Below, piece by piece: positions 1-6,519 of a stretch of 6,778 nt of DNA. The stretch covers positions 1-6,778 of the forward strand of contig JAIVJE010000365.1 in assembly GCA_020200195.1 (NCBI GenBank), read 5' to 3'. The stretch is from Acidobacteriota bacterium (GTDB lineage: Bacteria > Acidobacteriota > Vicinamibacteria > Vicinamibacterales > 2-12-FULL-66-21). The notes beneath the pieces were generated by a model, which ran no database searches, was not told the origin of the DNA, and saw nothing but the letters and a program-made list of their open reading frames with translations. Each line of letters starts with the position of its first letter. Positions within the stretch are counted from its first letter, which is position 1. The position numbers and the translations under genes are program-made.

Positions 1-641
1 GCCTGGGTCAGACGCAGGCGTAGCACCTGGAGGACCATGCTTCGGCGGACGATGCGCCGGGCTCGTGTCGTCAACGATTCGCGGGCTCTCGCGGCGGTCG
101 AACGCGACCCCTCGTCGAGCTTTGGTTCCGACGTGACCGCTTCCTCCGCGTCGTTGCCGACGAACAGGGCAGTCAGGAGGATGTCCGGTTCGAAGTTGGC
201 CGCAACTCGGCGGAAAAACAGCATCTCTTCTACGGGGCCGTACCCCTGCACGCCGGCGTTGATCACGCGATAACGGGTTGGCGAGAACGCCGCGTTCAAT
301 CTGCGCTCGAGAAGCTCACCGAACGTCTGTTCAAACGGCACCTGGACCGAGAGCACCAGCGAGTCGCCAAGCACGACGATGCGCCGCTCGCCAGCCGCCT
401 TGGGTAGGATCTCTTCATCGTCGCGAACCCCGCTGCGGTTGATGTTGATTCCGGTGTCGAACTCCGACGTCGTGAATCGAACGGTGGCGCCCGGCTTCAG
501 ACGGTAGCCGATCGCAGGATCGCCGATAAAGAGACCCTGGAAGGATGGCGCCGCCTCGGAGCTTCCCCACACCCTCATCGCCGCTTCGAAAATGCCGAAC
601 TGCAGGGCCAGGATCAGAAGGAACAGCAGGAAGCGCGCCAT
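1..641 (-). CDS. SGNH/GDSL hydrolase-like protein, membrane-anchored, C-terminus outside window
   Basis: Open reading frame from an ATG at 641 that runs off the left edge without a stop; 213 residues are visible. Residues 4-22 are a hydrophobic N-terminal segment (FLLFLLILALQFGIF), either a signal peptide or a membrane anchor, so the domain probably lies outside the cytoplasm. SGNH blocks follow in order: block I as VVLGDS with Ser94 the expected nucleophile, block II around the glycine of NAGVQGYG (128-135), and block III as VGND (161-164). The block V Asp-x-x-His lies beyond the window. Residues 36-75 resemble the lead-in common in membrane-linked SGNH proteins of glycan loci (GDPAIGYRLKPG, then NINRSGVRDD). 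The start codon shares one base with the stop of the aminotransferase gene (TGATG), implying translational coupling. Known relatives remove or transfer acyl groups on glycans or lipids; that this one acts on the locus product is inference. The SGNH call is firm, the substrate unknown. Confidence 0.85.
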   Translation of the reverse strand, partial: MARFLLFLLILALQFGIFEAAMRVWGSSEAAPSFQGLFIGDPAIGYRLKPGATVRFTTSEFDTGININRSGVRDDEEILPKAAGERRIVVLGDSLVLSVQVPFEQTFGELLERRLNAAFSPTRYRVINAGVQGYGPVEEMLFFRRVAANFEPDILLTALFVGNDAEEAVTSEPKLDEGSRSTAARARESLTTRARRIVRRSMVLQVLRLRLTQ

Positions 642-1732
642 CAGCTCTCGATGCGAGCCGTCTGAATGGCGTCCGCGACGCGATCAATCGCTTCGTCAGG
701 CAAGCCGGGATGCAGCGGCAGCGACAGAATCTCGGCACACACGCGAGTGGCGATTGGACAGTCATCGGGCCGTTCGTTCGCGAGCGCCGGCTGCTGTGGA
801 ATTGGCACCGGATAGTGAATCAGCGTCTCGATGCCTGCGGCACGCAGCCGCGCCTGCAGCGCGTCGCGCGCGCCGCTCCGGATTGGAAACAGGTGATAGA
901 CGTGCCCGGCGTCGAATTCTAGCGGGACATCGATGGTGCCTGATGCTTCCAGCGCCATCCGGTACCGCGCCGCGAGCGCGCGGCGACGGGCAGTCCATGA
1001 CGGCAACCATCCCAGGCGGGCGCGGAGGATGGCCGCCTGCAACTCGTCGAGACGCGAGTTCACTCCGAACTCATCGTGATGGTAGCGGTCGGTCTGGCCC
1101 CCGTTCCGCAGGCGCCGGGCGCGTGCTGCGATCGCCGGGTCGTTTGTCGTCAGCGCTCCGCCATCTCCGAGCGCCCCCAGGTTCTTGGTGGGATAAAAGC
1201 TGTAGGCCGCGGCCACGCCGTAACTCCCCACCGGCCGTCCGGCGCACGTGGCGAGGTGCGCCTGGCAGCAGTCCTCCACGATTCCGAGTCCCCGCCGCTC
1301 CGCGACTGCCGAGAGTGCGACCATATCGGCGGGCTGTCCGTAGAGGTGGACCGGCATGATGGCCGCGGTTCGACGAGTGATAGCGGCTTCGACCGCCGCC
1401 GCGTCGATCGTCAACCGTTCCGGATCGATATCAGCGAAGACGGGCCGTGCGCCGGCCATCATTACCGCGAGCGCGCTGTATGCCGCGGACAACGGCGACG
1501 TGATCACCTCGTCTCCCGGCCCGATCCCCAGTGCGCGGAATGCGATTGCCAGGGCATCGGTGCCGGTCCCGACACCCACCGCGTGCTGCGCGCCCGCCGC
1601 CGCCGCGAACTCCCGTTCAAATGCGTCGAGCTCGGGCCCGAGGACGAACCAGCCACGCGCGATCACCCGGTCGACTGCGACGCGCACGTCCGCGTTGTCC
1701 TCGCCCGGCGTCAGCCGCAGAAACGGAATCAC
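641..1732 (-). CDS. DegT/DnrJ/EryC1/StrS family PLP-dependent sugar aminotransferase
   Basis: A 363-residue protein of normal length for the family, which transfers an amino group (usually from glutamate) to a keto group on a nucleotide-linked sugar in the cytoplasm. The expected landmarks are present: GWFVLGPELDAFE near the N-terminus, the phosphate-binding GTGTDAL (55-61), the pyridine-nitrogen aspartate D154 in VEDCCQAH, the Schiff-base lysine K183 in SFYPTKNLGALGDGG, the SRLDELQAA segment (226-234), and the IHYPVPIPQQPAL segment near 305. The start is GTG at 1732, overlapping the stop of the upstream epimerase by four bases (GTGA); GGGG lies 7 bases upstream as a weak ribosome site. The HYPVP region resembles 3-keto-sugar transaminases of the QdtB/FdtB kind, but the regiochemistry cannot be assigned from sequence alone. 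Next to the SDR gene it most likely makes an aminosugar precursor for the glycan of this locus. Confidence 0.93.
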   Translation of the reverse strand: MIPFLRLTPGEDNADVRVAVDRVIARGWFVLGPELDAFEREFAAAAGAQHAVGVGTGTDALAIAFRALGIGPGDEVITSPLSAAYSALAVMMAGARPVFADIDPERLTIDAAAVEAAITRRTAAIMPVHLYGQPADMVALSAVAERRGLGIVEDCCQAHLATCAGRPVGSYGVAAAYSFYPTKNLGALGDGGALTTNDPAIAARARRLRNGGQTDRYHHDEFGVNSRLDELQAAILRARLGWLPSWTARRRALAARYRMALEASGTIDVPLEFDAGHVYHLFPIRSGARDALQARLRAAGIETLIHYPVPIPQQPALANERPDDCPIATRVCAEILSLPLHPGLPDEAIDRVADAIQTARIES

Positions 1733-2754
1733 GGGTTCGCCCCGCCGGTTACGTCGTCAACATAGCGGTGCATGTGGTCGCGGTAAAACGCAATCGTTTT
1801 GCACAACCCCTCGCGCAGGTTCACCTGAGGCGTCCACCCGACCGCCGTCCGGAACTTCGTCGAATCCGAGTAGAAGCTTCCGATGTCGATCCGTTTCTTA
1901 TCCTCGGGCCAGTCCACGAACCGTACGCTGCCGCGGCCAGCCGTGTCGACGAGCATCGCCACCAAATCGCGGTGGCTGATGGGCTCGTCTCCGCCGACGT
2001 TGAAGACCTGCCCGACGCACCGGTCCGACGCGCCGGCGCGCAGAAAGGCGTCCGCGGCGTCGTCGACGAAGACGAAATCGCGCATCTGCGATCCGTCGCC
2101 GAAGACCTGGATCTCTCGGCCTTCGATGGCCAGCCGAATGAACCAACCGATGAATCCCTGGCGGTTATGTCGGATCAGCTGCCGCGGTCCGAATACGTTC
2201 GTCAGGCGAAGCGAGCAGGCGCGCACGCCAAAAACGTTGTTGTACAAGAGGTGGTAGTACTCGCCGGCGGCCTTGTTGACGCCGTTGATATCCGCGGGTC
2301 GGACCAGATGCTCCTCGTCGACGGGAAGGCGATCCGGCCTGCCGTACACCTGCCGGGTGCCGGCGAATACTACATAGACACCGGGACTGTGCTTCCGGCA
2401 CGCTTCGAGCATCGTGAGTTGAGCGCGACAGTTGATGTCGAGGTCAGTGTAAGGATCGCGCATGCTGTCGATGTGGCTGACCTGACCCGCGAGGTTGAAG
2501 ATGATCTCGCGATCGCGTACGAGAGAGTCGATCGCCGCTTCGTCCCGCACGTCGGCGATCTCGACGCGAATCCGATCCTCGATACCCGCGATGTTGAACG
2601 TGTTTCCCCCGGAATCGGGGATCAGTGCATCCACGACCAGGACGTCGGCGCCGACATCCACGAGGCGGCGCGCGAGATTGCTGCCGATGAAGCCCAGCCC
2701 TCCCGTGATCATCGTGCGGCGGCCGCGGTAAAAATCCAGGTACGACGGCGTCAC
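1729..2754 (-). CDS. NAD-dependent nucleotide-sugar epimerase/dehydratase (extended SDR)
   Basis: A 341-residue extended short-chain dehydrogenase/reductase. The NAD-binding Rossmann glycine motif is TGGLGFIGSN (17-26), followed by the acidic residue after strand 2 (VDALIPDSGG, 41-50), an NLAGQVSH loop (87-94), FAGTRQVYG (130-138), SLRLTNVFGP (181-190) and the substrate-domain motif QVFGDGSQMRDFVFVDD (216-232). The usual catalytic YxxxK reads N157-G-V-N-K161, so asparagine stands where tyrosine is expected; from memory, a subgroup of polysaccharide-locus SDRs carries the same DxNGxNK motif. GTG at 2754 is chosen as the start because it overlaps the upstream stop (GTGA), has GAGG 8 bases upstream, and keeps the first Rossmann strand; an in-frame ATG at residue 15 would cut into that strand. 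It probably acts on a UDP-, GDP- or dTDP-sugar and may feed the adjacent aminotransferase. The exact reaction is unknown. Confidence 0.9.
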   Translation of the reverse strand: MTPSYLDFYRGRRTMITGGLGFIGSNLARRLVDVGADVLVVDALIPDSGGNTFNIAGIEDRIRVEIADVRDEAAIDSLVRDREIIFNLAGQVSHIDSMRDPYTDLDINCRAQLTMLEACRKHSPGVYVVFAGTRQVYGRPDRLPVDEEHLVRPADINGVNKAAGEYYHLLYNNVFGVRACSLRLTNVFGPRQLIRHNRQGFIGWFIRLAIEGREIQVFGDGSQMRDFVFVDDAADAFLRAGASDRCVGQVFNVGGDEPISHRDLVAMLVDTAGRGSVRFVDWPEDKKRIDIGSFYSDSTKFRTAVGWTPQVNLREGLCKTIAFYRDHMHRYVDDVTGGANP

Positions 2755-3536
2755 GCGCCGTTCCTCGGTGGCCGGGGCTCGGCAGCCGTGGCGTTTGCCG
2801 CCGGCGCGCGGTGGTGCTCCCCCCGTACGACGAGCGCGAACCAGAGTCCGAGGACATCGACGCCCGTCTTGAACAGGCGGCGGAAATTGAAGAACTGCGA
2901 GCGGCCGTGCGCGCGATGGTAATGGTGTACCGGGACCTCCGCAATCCGAAAGCCGGCATCCTGCACTTTCTTCATCATCTCGAGGCAAATGACGCCGCTG
3001 TCCTTCTCGAGGGCGATACGGTCGAATATCGCGCGCCGCATCAACCGAAAATCGCAATCGACGTCGCGCACGTGAAGACCGAAGAGCAGGCTGACCGTGT
3101 GGTGGTACACGCGACCGATCACGATGCGGTGCAGCGGGTCCGACCGGCTGATCTTGTAGCCATTCACCAGATCGACGCCTTCGGTCAAGCCGTCCCACAG
3201 CGCCCGCATTTCGGACGGATCGTATTGCGCGTCCCCATCCGTGTAAAACACCAGCTCGCGCGTAGCGGCGGCAAAGCCGCTTCGAAGCGCGCCGCCGTAG
3301 CCGCGGTTCCGTTCATGGTGCACGACCCGCACTTCGGGGTACGCTCGGGCCAGTTCGTCGGCGATCTCCGCCGTCGCGTCTACACTGCCGTCATTGACAA
3401 TGATGATCTCGAAGTCATCGGTGAGCTGCCGGGCGCTCTTCAGCGCGGTAATCACCAGACTCGCGATTGTCCCGCTGTCGTTGTAGGCAGGGAAGAACAC
3501 GCTGAGCCCGGGGTTCCGCGGGGCAGGCTGCGGCAT
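2751..3536 (-). CDS. GT2 family glycosyltransferase (Dpm1/UndPP-sugar synthase-like)
   Basis: A 261-residue cytoplasmic-face GT-A enzyme. It shows the nucleotide-binding start SVFFPAYNDSGTI (12-24), IIIVNDGSVDAT (45-55), a metal-binding TDGDAQ (99-104) as the DxD motif, GYKISRSDP (126-134), DVDCDFRLMRR (158-168), and the late HGRSQFFNFRRLFKTG block (210-225) typical of polyprenyl-phosphate-linked GT2 enzymes. A weakly hydrophobic helix (VDVLGLWFALVV, 226-237) follows, then an Ala/Pro-rich basic tail. The ATG at 3536 is preferred: the frame stays open upstream to 3626, but that stretch lies inside the preceding GT4 gene and does not look like GT2. The start is 17 bases after the GT4 stop, the largest gap in the operon, with no clear Shine-Dalgarno. 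The stop overlaps the SDR start (GTGA). It probably transfers a sugar from a nucleotide donor to polyprenyl phosphate or an early glycan intermediate; donor and acceptor are unknown. Confidence 0.88.
   Translation of the reverse strand: MPQPAPRNPGLSVFFPAYNDSGTIASLVITALKSARQLTDDFEIIIVNDGSVDATAEIADELARAYPEVRVVHHERNRGYGGALRSGFAAATRELVFYTDGDAQYDPSEMRALWDGLTEGVDLVNGYKISRSDPLHRIVIGRVYHHTVSLLFGLHVRDVDCDFRLMRRAIFDRIALEKDSGVICLEMMKKVQDAGFRIAEVPVHHYHRAHGRSQFFNFRRLFKTGVDVLGLWFALVVRGEHHRAPAANATAAEPRPPRNGA
2761..2766 (-). promoter_or_regulatory. Ribosome binding site (GAGGAA) deciding the GTG start of the SDR gene
   Basis: GAGG lies 8 bases before the GTG at 2754, inside the end of the upstream GT2 gene. 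It is the clearest Shine-Dalgarno match in the window; most other starts here have weak sites and seem to depend on coupling to the upstream stop. It supports GTG 2754 over the in-frame ATG 14 codons later. Confidence 0.6.
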
Positions 3537-3553
3537 GAGATAAGCGGCAAATA

Positions 3554-4789
3554 TTAGCGTCGGCTGGACTTGAAGGCAAGGGCGCGATCGTACGCGGCTT
3601 CGAGCGCCACCGCCGAGCGGCCCCACCCGAACTCGGCCTGCATCAGGTCGCGGGCGCGGGATCCGAGGGCTCGGCCCATGTCGGGGTCCGCGAGCAGCCT
3701 GGCGATCGCGGCGGCGATTGCACCCGGGTCGCGCTCCGGCACGACGACTGCCGTTCGGCCATCCCGAACGATGGCGGCAATGCCTCCCGCGGTGGTCGTC
3801 ACGAGCGGGGTGCCGGATGCCAGCGCTTCGAGCACGGCGTTTGGGAGTCCGTCGACATTGCCCGTGTCGTCACGTACGGACGGAACAACCGCGACATCAG
3901 CGGCCGCGAGCCAGGCGGCTACGTCGTCTGGCGTCAGCACGCCTAGAAAACGCACGCGCTCCGCGACGCCCACCTCCGCCGCACGCTTGCGCAGTTCTCC
4001 CTCCAGATCGCCCCCGCCGGCGAGCGCGAGTACGACGGATGCCGCGGCCGGCTGCGCCAACGCGTCGATGAGGTACTCGAATCCTTTCTTGCGCACCAGC
4101 CGTCCCGCGGCGAACACCATCGGCACGGCGCTGGCAATGCCAACGCGGCTGCGGATCCCATTCCGCGCCGACGGGTCCGGATGGAACCTGTCGACGTCCA
4201 CCCCGTACGGAATCACTGTCACGCGGTCCGCATCGGCGCCAAGCGCCACCGCGCGCCGCGCCAGGTCCGTGCTGCACGCCGTAATCACCCCCGCTCGCGC
4301 AAACGTGGCGCGCGCCGCCGCACGGGCGGGCGCCAGAGTTTCCGCGACGTACACGTCAGAGCCGTGCAGGCTGACCACGAGGGGCAATCGCGGTGCAGCC
4401 ACTGCCGCTGTGATGCCGCCTGGCACCACCCAGTGTCCATGGACGACCGTGGCGTCATGCGTTCGCGCCACGGCGCGCGCAGCTCGCCACCCTGCGGCAA
4501 GCGCGAGCGGTGCGGCGAGGAACGCGGCGCCGCGCAGCGTGACATCCGCGCGCATCGCCGAGGCGTACCCGAACACGTTCAACGCCGGCACGGGCGCGTA
4601 TTTGTAAAAGTGGAAGTGGATACCGTCTTCCTGCGCCCCGCGAGTGACGAGTTGATGCCAGGGCGCGACGATGTGCACCTGATGCCCGCGAGCCGTCAGG
4701 GACTTCGCGATCGGCTCCATGAACGTGCCGACGCTGTCGCCGGGAAACCGTGGATATGACGTCGTGACCATCACGACGACGTGGGTCAT
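3554..4789 (-). CDS. GT4 family glycosyltransferase
   Basis: A 411-residue GT-B fold retaining transferase, the usual length for GT4. The N-terminal acceptor domain starts VVVMVTTSYPRFPGDSVGTF (4-23), includes VHGHWVVPGG (116-125) and the SLHGSDVYV loop (140-148). The C-terminal nucleotide-sugar domain begins after VIPYGVDVDRFHP (192-204), with GRLVRKKGFEYL (229-240), a glycine-rich LALAGGGDLEGEL, and VVPSVRDDTGNVDGLPNAVLEALASG (301-326). The family EX7E motif appears as D313-x7-E321, with aspartate in the first position. The ATG at 4789 follows the upstream GT2 stop after a single base (TGACATG), so translation is probably coupled. The enzyme is expected in the cytoplasm or at the inner membrane face, adding a sugar to a growing lipid-linked glycan. 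Donor and linkage cannot be read from sequence. Confidence 0.93.
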   Translation of the reverse strand: MTHVVVMVTTSYPRFPGDSVGTFMEPIAKSLTARGHQVHIVAPWHQLVTRGAQEDGIHFHFYKYAPVPALNVFGYASAMRADVTLRGAAFLAAPLALAAGWRAARAVARTHDATVVHGHWVVPGGITAAVAAPRLPLVVSLHGSDVYVAETLAPARAAARATFARAGVITACSTDLARRAVALGADADRVTVIPYGVDVDRFHPDPSARNGIRSRVGIASAVPMVFAAGRLVRKKGFEYLIDALAQPAAASVVLALAGGGDLEGELRKRAAEVGVAERVRFLGVLTPDDVAAWLAAADVAVVPSVRDDTGNVDGLPNAVLEALASGTPLVTTTAGGIAAIVRDGRTAVVVPERDPGAIAAAIARLLADPDMGRALGSRARDLMQAEFGWGRSAVALEAAYDRALAFKSSRR

Positions 4790-4790
4790 G

Positions 4791-5519
4791 TCAGGACCGC
4801 CGGCGCCGGAGTATCAGTCGCCACGGGATGATCAACGATTCGAGGAGCACCGGCGTCGATACCTTGGACTGTCCCTGCCGCCGCTCGACGAAAATGATCG
4901 GCACTTCGCCGATCGAGCATCCTCGCTGCCGCGCCTCGTACAGCATCTCTACCAGAAACGCATATCCGTCCGAGACCATCGCTTCGAGCCGGATCCGGGC
5001 GAGCGCCTCGCGCCGCCAGCATCGGAATCCGCTGGTGCAGTCGCTCGGCGACAAACGTGTCACGGCTTTGATGTACCGATTGGCGAATGCGCTGAGGAAG
5101 ATGCGATGGAGCGGCCAGTTCACGACGCTGACGCCGTTCAAATACCGCGATCCGATCACCACGTCGCTCGTTCGCGCAGCCGCGGCGAGTGCCGGAAGGT
5201 ACTCGGGATTGTGGGACAGATCCGCGTCCATCTGACAGATCAGGTCGGCGCCGCTGGCGACCGCTCTCTGCAGGCCATCGATGTACGAGCGGCCCAGGCC
5301 GCGTGGGCCGGTTCGATGGAGCACCTCGAGCCGTCCCGCATATTCCTCGGCGAGCGCGTCCGCGACAGCACCGGTGCCGTCCGGCGAGCCGTCGTCGACG
5401 ACGAGCATGCGATACCCCTCGTGTGCGAGCACACTCCGCGCCAGCACGGGGAGGTTGTCGCGCTCGTTATACGTCGGAACGACGACCAGGACGACGGGAG
5501 GCGCGGGCGTTGTGCTCAC
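4791..5519 (-). CDS. Polyprenol monophosphomannose synthase-like GT2 glycosyltransferase (Dpm1 type, soluble)
   Basis: A 242-residue single-domain GT-A enzyme, the length of compact Dpm1-type synthases without a C-terminal membrane domain. Motifs in order: VVVPTYNERDNLP (12-24), VVDDGSPDGTG (40-50), HRTGPRGLGRSYIDGL (68-83), the metal-binding QMDADLSHNPE (96-106), IGSRYLNG (122-129), SDCTSGFRCWRREAL (159-173), MVSDGYAFLVEMLYEA (181-196) and VERRQGQSKVS (211-221). It is expected to move mannose or another hexose from a nucleotide sugar to polyprenyl phosphate, the donor type used by GT39/ArnT enzymes such as the gene just upstream. GTG at 5519 is chosen as the start because family homology begins there and it overlaps the stop of the remnant GT39 frame by four bases (GTGA). 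In the present sequence the frame is also open upstream to 6515 and on to 6698, so a read-through GT39-GT2 fusion is possible, though I think it is not the ancestral form. Confidence 0.9.
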   Translation of the reverse strand: MSTTPAPPVVLVVVPTYNERDNLPVLARSVLAHEGYRMLVVDDGSPDGTGAVADALAEEYAGRLEVLHRTGPRGLGRSYIDGLQRAVASGADLICQMDADLSHNPEYLPALAAAARTSDVVIGSRYLNGVSVVNWPLHRIFLSAFANRYIKAVTRLSPSDCTSGFRCWRREALARIRLEAMVSDGYAFLVEMLYEARQRGCSIGEVPIIFVERRQGQSKVSTPVLLESLIIPWRLILRRRRS

Positions 5520-6515
5520 GAATACTGACGGCGGCCGGCCGCGCCGGCACAGACGATCAAAGTCGGATCGAGAACCGGAATCCGGAACCGTTCCTGCGGA
5601 AAGAAAATCAGACAGACCAGACCCGCCGAACCGGCGAGCACGAACAGTGCCGTCTGGCGTCGTGGAGTCCGCCACACTTTCGGCGCGCTTGATATCGGGG
5701 TTCGCTGCGAGATCACCCTCGCCGCGCGAGAGTGGGTGGTTGCCCGTCCAGAATGTGACGCCGCCCTCCGACGCCACGAGGACGAAACGGCCGTGCACGC
5801 GCATGTTCCTTGCCGTCCACGGCGCCACGACGGCGAGAGAAGCCGCCACCAGCGCCACCGCGAGGATCGGTAAACGCCGGAAGAGCAGCCACAGAACCGC
5901 GAGCGGCAGGAAGAACAGCATGGCGGGCCGGACCAGGATGGCGAGACCGGTCAGCACTCCCGCGCCGAGCGCGAGCGCGCCGCCGGCACGGCTGCTGCGT
6001 TCAGCGGCCGCGCGGTCGACGGCGATCTGCAGGACGAGGGCCGCCGACAGCGCGAGCACCGAGTATACGGCTTCGCTCAATGCGTAGGCGCAAATCCACA
6101 CGAGTGGTGGATACACCGCAGCAATAACAGCCGCGACGACTCCGGTACGCGGCCCCGCGGCGCGCAATGCGAAGGTCCCGATCAGCCAGACGCCAATGGC
6201 CCCGGCCGCCGACTGGGCGACCTTGACGCGGACCGGCACGTCGGACGATTCGGACGTGCCTGCACCGATGACAGCCAGCAGCATCGGATAGCCCGGCGCT
6301 CGACCGAACTTCGGACCCGGGCCTGAATCGGACGAGGATGCGTACACGAACCCTCGCCCTTCCGACAGACTGCGGGCGAGCTCCAGATACTCGCGCTCGT
6401 CATGGGTCAGCGGTTTGCCGACCCAGTAGAGCAGGGCAAACGCGATCCGGATCAGTAAGCCTGCGGTCGCGGCGGCGACGATCAGACGCCGCGCGCGTCC
6501 TGGATGCTGCAGCAT
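5516..6515 (-). pseudogene. GT39/ArnT-like polytopic glycosyltransferase, disrupted by internal deletion and frame change
   Basis: The N-terminal 279 codons, from ATG 6515, encode a membrane protein with the GT39/ArnT layout: a first transmembrane helix (11-31), then THDEREYLELARSL with the acidic pair D39-E40 expected in the first periplasmic loop, FGRAPGYP (70-77), several further helices (about 103-118, 123-141, 150-165, 181-195, 200-212, 216-232), and APWTARN..HGRFV..EGGVTFWTGNHPL (231-262) up to NPDIKRAE (272-279). From about 5680 the family sequence continues one frame over: a 54-codon stretch ending at TGA 5518-5516 contains a membrane helix (TALFVLAGSAGLVC) and the conserved FFPQERFRIPVLDPTLIVC. 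By memory of relatives, roughly 70-110 residues between these halves are missing, so this looks like a deletion whose length is not a multiple of three, not a single-base slip. An intact protein would move a sugar from polyprenyl phosphate to an acceptor at the outer membrane face. The start lies 4 bases after the preceding stop. Confidence 0.8.
5676..5684 (-). other. Probable deletion/frame junction inside the GT39-like gene
   Basis: Upstream of this point, family-like sequence reads in the frame of the 6515 ATG and ends ANPDIKRAE, with the last codon at 5681-5679. Downstream it reads one base over, starting about KVWRTPRRQ with its first codon at 5680-5678. The two family-like segments therefore meet within a few bases. 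The frame of the N-terminal half happens to match that of the next gene (GT2 at 4791-5519) and stays open through it. I see no insertion sequence, target duplication or long repeat at the junction. It could be a real deletion or a wrong join in assembly. Confidence 0.65.
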
Positions 6516-6519
6516 CGCG

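Noticed and set aside
592..1359. Plus-strand open frames opposite the DegT aminotransferase and the SGNH start
   Set aside because: Arg-rich translations with no recognisable domain, overlapping each other and the aminotransferase; shadows of codon bias.
1531..2922. A 463-codon open frame on the plus strand across the aminotransferase, SDR and GT2 genes
   Set aside because: It lies antisense to three well-supported genes, its translation is Arg/Pro/Ala-rich at the start with no family motif, and long antisense frames are expected in GC-rich coding DNA.
2755..3198. In-frame extension of the SDR upstream of GTG 2754
   Set aside because: The added 148 residues are Arg-rich, match no SDR extension, and lie wholly inside the GT2 gene in another frame; the GTG with overlap and ribosome site explains the start.
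3537..3553. The AT-richer 17-base gap between the GT4 and GT2 genes as a promoter or terminator
   Set aside because: Too short for a promoter, no inverted repeat or T-run visible; treated as a simple intergenic spacer.
3570..4607. A 345-codon plus-strand open frame opposite the GT4 gene
   Set aside because: The translation is a low-complexity Ser/Ala/Arg/Thr string with no motif; it is the complement of a GT4 gene with a complete set of motifs.
5281..6087. A 268-codon plus-strand frame opposite the GT39 lesion
   Set aside because: Considered as a possible inserted gene explaining the break, but it extends well into intact GT39 coding sequence on both sides and has no family motif.
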